In this document: positions 14,285-23,800 of the stretch, piece by piece
Layout: each line of letters opens with the position of its first letter
Position numbering within the stretch: position 1 is the stretch's first letter
NCBI RefSeq assembly: GCF_009870125.1
Contig: NC_046679.1
Location: 13,082,001-13,146,000 of the forward strand
Reading direction: 5' to 3'
DNA from: Drosophila pseudoobscura
Lineage: Eukaryota; Arthropoda; Insecta; Diptera; Drosophilidae
DNA: 64,000 nt
The notes under the pieces: generated by a model
What the model saw: the letters and a program-made list of their open reading frames with translations, nothing else
Database searches by the model: none
Told to the model about the DNA's origin: nothing
Position numbers and translations under genes: made by a program

Positions 14285-17200
14285 AAGTAAAGTGCAAGTA
14301 AGGATTTGCAACCAAACCTGTAATTTATGAGAAATTAAAAAAATCTGCAAACCTCTTGAAAAAAGGGGAAACTTAATGGGTAAAAGAAAATAGTTATAGC
14401 TGCCAGGAAATTGTGGAAAACAAACAAGACCTTTTATAGTCTGAGGGAGCCTGCGGTCATCGCAGGGGTCGTAAGGATGTCAGAACCAAAAACCATCTAC
14501 ACTCGAGCTGGGAAACTGTTTCAGCACGAAGATTTAATCGAAAACTATTCCACAACGAATTTCTATAAAACTTTCACATGAACTTTGTTTGACTTGGACG
14601 GAGCCCGCTCTCCCCGTGGTCCATGTGGAGCCTCTTTGGGAAGAGCTCCAGGTGAGCCTGGGTAATTGAAACATTTAAACTCAAACAACTGTGGGCGGGG
14701 AATACGAGCACTAGTAGCTGTACGTACAATTGACACTCTTGACGACAAGGACTGGTGGCAATCGCACTGATAATCCATTTTTAATAGACTCTCAACCGTT
14801 GTCAGCACTTGTGAGAGTGGAAATGGTACAATCAGGCGGCAAGGACACGCCTGGGAAGGAGCGGGAGTGGCAGCCAGATGTTTTTTGTACAGGTAAGCAA
14901 CGAGCATGACAATCTCGCTGGCAGCCATTTGAAATTTCCGCTGTCTAGAGGGTTGGGATTGGGATCGGGAATGGGAGTGGAATTGGGCTGGGGCTGCCAG
15001 GAAGTGAGTTGGATAAATCCCAGTTCCACTTGGAAAGGATTGCGAGTGAAGTGTGTGTGGCGGGGGAGGCTAATTGCCTAAATCTATCCCACATGGCCCA
15101 CACAAGCTGGCAATTTGTAGGTCGGCTCTTTAATTAGCTGGCTAACAGGCTGTCGTCTAATTAATGAAAGAGCCAAGCGGCGGCAGAGGCGGTGGCAGAG
15201 GCAGAGGCAGCGGCACAAGTTGAGGCCGTAACAGTAGCTGTAACAGTAGCAGGCTCAGGTTCGGCTCCGGCGGCAGCTTGCCACCAAATTGTATGAACAA
15301 CATTTGCATAATGTGGCCACAGTCAAAGCCAAAGGCAGAGGAGGAAGGCGACGTGCGGCAGGCGGCAGATGGCAGGCTTCGAGGAGACTGCATGTTGGTA
15401 TGTATCAACTTCAAGCCTCAAGGATCGGTGCAGTGCAGTCCTTTGCATTTTTAATCAATCGCTTTAACCGAACCCAACTCCAACAGCCCCCAGCCCCGCA
15501 CCGCTCAATCAGCAGAAAGTGAACGCGCGTGGCATGAATAAATTAAAACGATTTCGTGCCACATTTTTCCTCAAAGATTTATTACAAAGAGCAACCGCTC
15601 TCGAGTGCCCCTCCACCAACATTCCTCTGCTCCTGCTCTGCTCCTGCTCCTGCTGCTGATGATGATGATGATTATGCTGCTTCTTATTGCTTTTCGTTCA
15701 CTTTTTTTTCTTGGCTGCTGCCAAAGATTGTTGCATATCAAATGGCGCCTAAGTGCTGGGCGTGTGCCTTCGGAGCGACGTGTGGCAGGCGGCGCCTGGT
15801 GCGTCCCACCAAAACAAATCAAATCAGAATCGAAGCGTCTGGAGCGAGGCGTCGGGCTTTTGGGCTTTTTATGGCCTCGACTCCATTTATTTAAATTCAA
15901 TTTTATATTAGCGGCACTCACTTTCGCCTTTATTACCAAAAGAATGACTTACAAAGTGGATTTGAAGGCGCCTATAAACGCCGGCCAGAAACAAGGCCCG
16001 AAACTCCTGCCAAAGAGGATTGGGTTTCCTATTCAGCGGGGGAATCCAAGCAGATGACAGGGAATTAAACATCGTCCTTCAATGTTCCTCCAGTCTCCTC
16101 TCCCAACCTCCTCCCACAGGTCGTGCTAGTCTCTCTCTATCAGTGTCAGACCCGTGTGACGTTGCCTGTCGAATGCACTAAAAATACCAATAAAAGTGTC
16201 CTTGGAGTGTGCCAAAAAAAGAATATGGGAATAGTATAGGCCAGAGAACAGTGGCAGAGAGCTCTCAACTAAAAGCAGCTTAAGTGGCTTTTTGTGCGCC
16301 ATTTAATTGACAGAAGTCGGAGCTTCCACCTGCCTCATGAAATTATGAATTGAGCTGCAGGGAAAATTTAATTTCCGGGTAGAGTTGAGATTCTCCAGCT
16401 GCATCTGCATACAATTTTCATGAATTAAAAGCCTGCTGATATTTAAGTAAAAAGTTAAAAAACAATGACTGGCTCTGCCAATCACTTTGCAGCATGCCTT
16501 AAATGGCTAATTAATTAAAAGTGAAAAACAAAGAGCCAACAATTGTTTCTTTCTGTTTTTTTGTAATGAGAAACCCAAACAAAGCAGAGGGATAGAAACA
16601 CGCCAGGACGTATGCAACGCTTTTTTTAATATCAGCCTGGCGAAGCCCCCTAATGAAAGTTTCTCTTGTTGTGGTTTGTCTGTTGTGGTCCAGCTATGTT
16701 GAAAGTTGAAACAAAAGTACGCCATGCAAAAACAGGGCCAAAAGAAATAAAGGAATTTCGAAAAACATAAGGAACATGCTCGGGCATTTAATGGTTGACA
16801 TTCCTTTGAGTAACCTGCATATAATAAGTGCATTCCGTAAGCAAAATTTATTCACTGGAATTTCCCAGAAATCTGCCAGAAATTGTCCACAATTCTGGGA
16901 CAAAATAAATATTTTAGTTTGCTGACCCTGCAATGCAACGGTTATCCTCAAGGATAACCTTCATGTGGGTCACATGTAGCTCATTCGGCTTATTTGCAAT
17001 TTGAACATTATTAGACGACCTATGTATATGACAGACATGACCAACAGACCTTGTCAGCATCTGGGGATAATAAAACAAACCCCAATGGCAGAGCTGACGA
17101 AGGCTAGACAATTGACAGACGGACAGACAGAGAGACAGCCAGACAGGTTGGAGGAGAAAGTCCAAAAGTCAGTCACTCTTCTGACCTCATCCAAGTACGA

Positions 17201-19128
17201 GTATCTGGGGTTCGTGTCTGGCGAGTAAACAAAATCAAAGTGCACTCTCATGCTTAAGAGAACCCGGACACGTCGAATCAACCAGGGTCACGCACACACA
17301 CAAACACCGCACAGATACTGATACAGACACACAGATACACAGATGCTTCCATTCCACGACTGTTCCACTGACTGATGCTAATAATGTGCGCTGCAAAGTT
17401 TCGGGAGCACCTGGTGGAAAAGTGCTTTCCTAGTTTAATTTAAAATAATTACCGCTGAAAGCCAGGGCAAACTATGCAGGAATTTCGGAGGCGTCTATGC
17501 ATCTGTGAGTATCTGTGTGTGCGTGAAATTTATGTGTGGCATGTGAGTGTGCTAGGGAAATTTGTTGGCCATGTGCGCGTTATGTTGAAATTAATGAGCC
17601 AGTCCATTGCTCTACTTCATTGCCACGACGACGCGTGGCGACAGCAGCGGCAAGAACACACAGAGCGGAAGAGAAAGAGAAACACAACAAAACAACAGAG
17701 ATAGAGAGAGAGAGGGAGAGAGACACACAGAAGGAGTGAAGGGAATAGATGGTGATGAAGTCGCACAGACAAAAGCGGAAACAAGCACAACCAGCAGCTT
17801 CCGGCCAATGTAAATAAGGCACTAACCGAAAACCCACTGGCAAAAGATATGCATGATTACACACACACACATACACAGACGCAGACACACACATGCAGCT
17901 TGCGCTGGCATTCCTCTGGCCTGGTCCTGCTTCTGTTCCTGCCACTCCACACGGACTCCCAACTCATTTGCCAGGCAACCGAGCTCAATGATATTTTGCG
18001 CATTTCCAAGCGCGACTTGCTACGATTTTACCCGAAACGACATTCTGTATTTATGGCCCAGAACAACAGCAGCAGCAGCAGCCATATATGTACACTGCAA
18101 ACAAAAGAAGGACCTATTCAAAGGGTACTTACAAAATAAAACAAAAACACACCTTTACGGGGTTTTAAATTTTTTTTAAATATCCAACACCCTAATCAGA
18201 GTTTCTCTTAATATCTTTATTATTTTAAACAAACGAAATTGTTTCAGTGCACTTGTATATTAAGCGCCAGAGCTGTGTGTTATTAATGGCCCCAGCTTTT
18301 GTTTGTTAAATTGTTAATACTCTCACATTTACGCGCCTGCAGTTCGCATGGCCATTGCAGCTCTCGTTTCCACTTCCACTTCCGCTTCTGTTGCTGCTTC
18401 CGCTTCTCTCTGTCTCTCTCTCGTTTTGTGTCCCTGCACTTTGAGCCGAACGCGGTCAACGGCATAATGAGCTTCTCTGTTTTATTTATTTTCTTCTGTT
18501 TCGTTGGCTGCTTCCTTTATGCTGTTTAATCCTTTTCCTCTTCGGCATGTGAAAAGAGCTTATGACGAAAGGTGAAGACCGTTGGTCCCGGGGAATGGGG
18601 AAGGCTTAAGGCCAAAGGCTGAGAATGAGGTTGCTTTCTGTGTCCTTGCCGGCAGCCACACGAAGGGAAAATTTCAAAAGAAACCCAACTTATTGCATTG
18701 GCATTTCATTCATTGACTCAAATCAGCCGAAAATCTCGGCTTAAAGGCCAGCCGTATCAGGCTTAATGTCAGCTGCGATTTAATTCTGGCCATTAAACGA
18801 TGCACAGAAATGTTCTCCCTACTGGAGAGACACCCAAATTTACAGATTGGATGGGTGGTAATTTGTTCTCCCGTCCTTGGAGGTATATTTAATTTATTGT
18901 AATCGTTCTGGAATGTATAACAACTTTAGATTGTTTAGTAAAAACGACTTAAAAACCCATTATTCCATTTATTTACCTTCAAAATGATTTATATTAACCC
19001 TTATCGCACAGGACTTAGCACTTTCTTCAACCAGCACCGAGTTTACCGTTTACCGAGTTTTCCCACCTCGCTGTGGAAAGCTTCCTGGCAATGAGAGAAC
19101 GGGTTGGTAACGTAGCCCTGGTCCGTGC
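14285..19128. other. Non-coding stretch with simple repeats
   Basis: I see no gene I can support. Open frames at 15.6-16.0 kb and 17.8-18.1 kb come from CTG/GAT, GA and CA repeat tracts. A purine-rich GAGA tract at about 17700-17725 and several GGCAGA/GAGGCA tracts (13813-13850, 15180-15215) are visible. Confidence 0.55.
19122..19128. repeat. Left target-site duplication TCCGTGC
   Basis: TCCGTGC directly precedes the left terminal inverted repeat and is repeated at 20465-20471 directly after the right one. Counting one extra G allows an 8-bp reading, GTCCGTGC, if the right terminus is one base shorter. Perfect flanking repeats mark a transposition event. Confidence 0.8.
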
Positions 19129-19275
19129 CACTAACCATACAGTATATAGATGTGCCAGTTCATACAACGAAAGCGTCACACACTGGCTAGCGCGTTCAGT
19201 ACCCCAGAGTGACGTCATCATGAGAGAGAGAGCACAGAGAGAACATCTGTGCATGTGTTAGTACACACGCAATAT
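19129..19275 (+). repeat. Left terminal inverted repeat
   Basis: These 147 bp match the reverse complement of 20318-20464 except for one A/G difference in the GAGAGAGAGC(A/G)CAGAG stretch near 19232. The repeat contains a TGACGTCA palindrome at about 19210, which resembles a CRE/ATF site. Confidence 0.9.
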
Positions 19276-19638
19276 TCCAGTGGACCAAAAAGCTATAGTA
19301 AAACGAAACTATCATAAAATGTCCGGAAACGGACTTAGAAATGATCAAAATCCGGGAGCGATGAGTGAAGTCTCGCAAAATGCTCGCAGACGGATTTAGA
19401 AAAGAGCATTTACCGGACAAAACCCGAGTGACGACCAAAGTCTCGCAAAACTATCACAAACGGACTTAAAAACGGGCAAAATACGCAAGAAACGCCGGAT
19501 CACGTAATAGAACATGAACGAACATGTCAAACTGCGGCCCGGCACAACGCCGCCGTTTTTTCGTTTTGTGTTATTTTGTGATTAAAAACCGCAGCAGAAG
19601 TTTTGGGAGCAGTAGTTTTAGTTTGAGTTTGGGACCAG

Positions 19639-19644
19639 TATAAG
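19639..19644 (+). promoter_or_regulatory. TATA-like box of the transposon gene
   Basis: TATAAG lies 57 bp before the ATG at 19701, inside the element and outside its inverted repeats. The leader between them is AT-rich and has no upstream ATG. Confidence 0.4.
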
Positions 19645-19700
19645 ACCCCAAAAAGACAACAATCTACACATTCTGTGTATATATTTAGTTAGCAGAGTTA

Positions 19701-20025
19701 ATGATGTCGGGCGAGAAAGCATTCGACAAATGGATTCGGAGTTCTTGGCGTACAATTGTGTCCGACGAGGTCGCACGACAGTGCTCTTGGCGGGGCACAG
19801 AGGAGAAAAAGTGCATTAGGGGCTTGCGGGTTACTCTAGCCATCCGTAGTAAGTATTATTTTCAAATTAATATGTATATTGTAATATAATAAACATGATT
19901 ATTTGTTTACAGCGGGATTTAAGGAAAGATTTTCGTTAGAAGACGCCGATTTCGACCGAATCACGCAAACATTTTTCCAGTACGCCCAAGACAGAGTGTC
20001 GAAGGAAAAAAACAAATTAAATTGA
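19701..20025 (+). CDS. Two-exon 86-residue transposon protein, DUF4806-like
   Basis: Exon 1 is 19701-19848, then an intron with a GTAAGT donor and TTTACAG acceptor, then exon 2 19913-20025. The joined frame is 261 nt (86 residues). The core has a W-R-G-T-E-E-K-K segment, a central hydrophobic LRVTLAIR segment, and a C-terminal half with a D-F-D-R-I and F-F-Q-Y-A-Q-D-R pattern before a Lys-rich end. This order (W-x-G with following lysines, then an acidic/aromatic helix and a final D/E-R) resembles the small DUF4806 domain known from insect and cnidarian proteins, many of them transposon-associated. The assignment is from memory of the pattern, not a search. The gene lies wholly between the inverted repeats, so it is either the element's own accessory protein or a captured host gene. 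No catalytic DDE/D residues are recognisable. Confidence 0.55.
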
Positions 20026-20152
20026 ATTCACTAATATAATTTTTTAATCTATTTATGTTCAACCAAAATTAAAAATTAACATTAATTCAAATAAAATTAA
20101 AAATTATAAAAAACAAAAAAAATGTGTGCGTCCCTTTTCATATTACTTTCCG

Positions 20153-20312
20153 CTCGCAAAAGATATCATAAAGGGCTCGCAAACGATATTGCAAAAGGCT
20201 CGCAAACGATATTGCAAAAGGCTCGCAAGAGATATCATAAACGGCTCTCAAAAGTCTCGCAAAAGATATCATAAGCGGCTCGCAAAAGTCTCGCAAAAGA
20301 TATCATAAACGC
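20153..20312. repeat. Subterminal repeat array inside the transposon
   Basis: Several imperfect copies of a unit containing CTCGCAAA(A/C)GATAT followed by CATAAA or TGCAAAAGG lie just inside the right inverted repeat. The left side (about 19290-19490) has related but more diverged words: TCTCGCAAAA twice, and CGGACTTA/CGGATTTA three times. Such arrays often bind transposase in long-TIR elements. That role is inferred here. Confidence 0.6.
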
Positions 20313-20317
20313 AATAT

Positions 20318-20464
20318 ATATTGCGTGTGTACTAACACATGCACAGATGTTCTCTCTGCGCTCTCTCTCTCATGATGACGTCACTCTGGGGTACTGAACG
20401 CGCTAGCCAGTGTGTGACGCTTTCGTTGTATGAACTGGCACATCTATATACTGTATGGTTAGTG
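20318..20464 (-). repeat. Right terminal inverted repeat
   Basis: This is the inverted partner of the left terminus at 19129-19275. It ends at GGTTAGTG, and the 7-bp target duplication TCCGTGC follows at 20465-20471. Confidence 0.9.
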
Positions 20465-20471
20465 TCCGTGC

Positions 20472-20863
20472 TCAGCCTCCACTGCGCAGCTGTTCAAACT
20501 GTCAGCCGGCATTTGGATGCTGGGCCCACACGCACACCGCCAGCCATAAGCCACTAGCCACCGGGTGGCCCACTCCAATCTGGAGGCCCTGCAACAGGAT
20601 AAAAGAAGGCAAATCAAAGGCTGGCTGCTCAGTGGATGTTCCATCCTTGCAGGCAACGGTAGAGCGGAAGTCAGAAAAGAAATACGGAAACAGCAACATC
20701 TGAGAGTAAAAGGAAAACAGAGCGGAATTTGCCGCCTTGTGAAAATGTTTGGGATCTTTTAGGAGACAAAAGATAACCGAGTGCTTTGAGGACAAGAGCC
20801 GCCAATTTGGTGAAGTTACTTAATTAATTGAAATTGTAAACTGCGAGTGAAAGCAATCCCAAA
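20472..20863 (+). promoter_or_regulatory. 5' flank and probable leader of the glutamate receptor gene
   Basis: This stretch lies between the transposon's target duplication and the receptor start codon. It has no coding signal of its own. I cannot place the transcription start; an upstream non-coding exon is possible. Confidence 0.4.
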
Positions 20864-23800
20864 ATGCGACCGAGAGGCAGGGAAAACAGGCGAGTTCTGG
20901 TCCTGCCGTTGTTGCTCCTTCAATTCATCTGCAACTGCCGAGAGGCAGAGACTCTGCCAGATATCATCAAGATTGGTAAGTTGCGGATACAAATCCTTGA
21001 GTGGCTGTCACAAAATTCCGATGGAATCAAAATCCTTCCCATCCGATTGTACGCATCGCATCTCCGCACTGTATCGATTTTTTTCACGTCATAATCAAGA
21101 GCGCGTGCCTCTGTAAAAGTGTGTGCGTGCGTGTGTGTGTGTGTGTGCTTGGCTAAAAATACGCGAGTGTGTAAGTGTGTATCTGTGTTTTGTTTGTTTT
21201 CGTACACGTACCCGGCGGAGTTCCCCTGCCTAAGTCCCAGTGCAGCAAAAATATTGGACACATTTGTATTTACATATCTGGTAACATGCTTTTCCCTTCT
21301 TTTATCATTTATCGCCGCAGGTGGGCTCTTCCATCCCTCCGACGACCACCAGGAGCTTGCCTTCCGCCAGGCCGTGGACCGCATCAACGCCGACCGCTCC
21401 ATCTTGCCGCGCTCCAAGCTGGTGGCCCAGATCGAGCGCATCTCCCCCTTCGACAGCTTCCATGCCGGCAAACGGGGTGAGTATGGGGGGTGGGAATGGG
21501 CGTGGGGGCCTGCCCTGTTTTTGCCGCCTTGCCCTTTACCTGATGCTTTTACCTGCATATTTGATTTGGTCTTTTCCCATATCGCTCTTTGTTCTGCTCT
21601 GATGGAGCGAGCTCACATTTGTGTTCGCTTTTTGTTTTCTTATTTATTTACTTCACTTTAACCCCTTTGTTTTTGCTCATCCGCATCCGCATCCTCATCC
21701 GCATTTGATTTGTGATTTATGTTATGTTAATTGACGCCCTGGGGCCGCTTGAATTCTCTTGTAACTCCATTACGGACAATCGATGCAATTTGATACCATT
21801 GTTGCACATTCCAGGCTCCCATAAATCATTAATATTTATTACTACACAATATTGTTAACAGCCAGGGGAATAGCGGTAGTCGAAATCAAGTCAAAGCGAG
21901 CCAGAAAGAAATGTTCAACATTCCGACTAAAAGACATCCTTTTCAGCTGGATATTTGGTACTCTAGAAAAGAATAGATTATTGATGTGATTCAACATATT
22001 AATAATCTATACTTTCGTGGATGAACATTATTTCCTTCGGGTTTTTTGCATCCATTTCGAAGAACGCAAAATCCCCCTTTTGTTTCGCAAGTACCAGGTA
22101 CCTAAAACTATTATCTTTATAAGCTTGAAATTACGTTAATGGAAACAGCATCAAAATCAAATCAACATCATCAGGGGAGCCATCTGAGATGTTTGATGAT
22201 AAGCTCAGCAAATTTTCACTATGCAATTTCAGGTTTAATATTTCGAAGAAAAGCAAAGAACAAAGGTAAAGCATTCAAGTCAGGATAAGTCGTAAAGCGG
22301 GGGCAAGGAGCGTAAAGGGAGCCAGCCGAACTGTCGAATATTCTGTGATAAATGAGACACAAACGACGCTGAAGGTTGCCCCAATACTCATGGCCAAAAA
22401 ATACCTTGCGGCCCATTAAGAAAACCCAGAGTAAAACACTTTTCAGCACGACAGTAACGAGCCGAGCCGGTCGAGGTCCGGGGCCGGGGCCGGAGCCGGG
22501 GCCGGGCCATCCGAGCTGAGCTGAGCTGAGGCATTCGCCCACACACTGAGGCACAGACACACACACATGCCCAGAGGATGTTAACCGCATCACCGACTCG
22601 AAGCATCGAAGTGCACCTGCAGCAGCCGCACCTGCACTTACACGTGCTTAGTGGGTTTGATGAGGCAAAGGATGCTGACAGACAGAGCAACGCCAAGCTA
22701 AGGAGAGGGATTGGATGGGTGGGCATGGGGATGTGGGTGTGGGTGTGGGTGTGAGGTTGGCTTTTGATGGCTGGGAGAGAGTTGAAAGGAAACGCCAAAA
22801 AGGCAAAATGAAATTATGTCATACTCAAGTGCATTTTAAATATGCGAACGAGGCTAACTGAACATTACCCTAGCCCAAGCCAAAGCACATTACTGCGCTG
22901 GCACTTGGGCTCTTTTTTTTGTTTCCTTTGCAAGTCGAAGGCGAATCCGTGGGTCCCTGAGAGTCAGCTCATAGCTTGAGATTATCTCCCCCCAATACAG
23001 ATGCTTCTACGAGCATCTGTAAGAAAGAAATCGGATTGGGAATGGGAAAATAAGAATGGGAACTGAACCCAAGCATATTACTTGGAAATCAATTTGTGAC
23101 TTTTAAGCTCTTTGGGGGATTTGTGTTTCACTCAATTTGCCATAAGGAAATATGTGTGTGTGTCTGTCTGTGTGTTGGTGTGGTCTCCAAACTACAAAAC
23201 TTGCTCCAAACGAACATGTGTTCGCATGAAACCTATGTGGGTGATATTTTACAGCGGTTTGGCTTGATTGTCAATTGGAATTCTTGATGGGAATGGGAAT
23301 TACCAAGATGATGATGTTTCCGAGCTTGAGCTTTGTGAAAGTGCAGCCCAGCCAACAACTACTTACAACTGTCTCAATATTTCTCTAACTTGATACTCCT
23401 ACTATCCCCTACTGCCACTCCTATTCGTATTGAGACCAAGTGCACTTTTGTTTGTCTTTCAGTTTGCGGTTTATTGAACATTGGTGTCGCTGCCATATTC
23501 GGACCACAATCCTCGCATACCGCCAGCCATGTACAGAGCATTTGTGACAACATGGAAGTAAGTATGAGCCTGAATGTGTGTGGCTGTGGGTGCGGGTGGG
23601 GGTGGGGTGGGGCTATGAATGTTGAATGGGAATGTGGATGGTGGCAGATGGAATGCAATTGCATTGCAAAAGTAGAATGATGGCAATAGAACCCTTCTAA
23701 AGGAGAGCCACCCACTCATTCTAGATACCGCATTTGGAGAATCGCTGGGACTACCGACTGAGGCGGGAAAGCTGCCTGGTGAACCTTTATCCGCATCCTA

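Larger units (their letters stand above)
19129..20464. mobile_element. DNA transposon with 147-bp terminal inverted repeats
   Basis: The element is 1336 bp long. It starts CACTAACCATACAG and ends with the reverse complement. The terminal inverted repeats span 19129-19275 and 20318-20464, with a single mismatch seen in my read-through. It is bounded by the 7-bp direct repeat TCCGTGC. Inside lie subterminal arrays of TCGCAAAA/ATATCATAA words on the right, related TCTCGCAAAA/CGGACTTA words on the left, a TATA-box promoter and a two-exon gene of 86 residues. Long TIRs and a 7-8-bp duplication fit the P superfamily (Galileo/1360-like) best, and hAT remains possible. No transposase-sized frame is present, so the element is probably non-autonomous. 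The near-identical TIRs and intact duplication suggest recent insertion. Confidence 0.85.

Noticed and set aside
15605-16057. 150-codon frame rich in Leu and Met
   Set aside because: Generated by CTG and ATG/GAT simple repeats; no domain, no splice partners, and overlapping equally long frames exist in other phases.
17849-18139. 96-codon frame with a hydrophobic stretch after a His/Thr repeat
   Set aside because: The start lies in a CA repeat, and no TATA box or other promoter signal is evident. The hydrophobic stretch alone is not enough.
21119-21661. 180-codon frame through receptor intron 1, exon 2 and intron 2
   Set aside because: Runs through a clear acceptor at 21320 and donor at 21477; only the exon part matches the receptor family.
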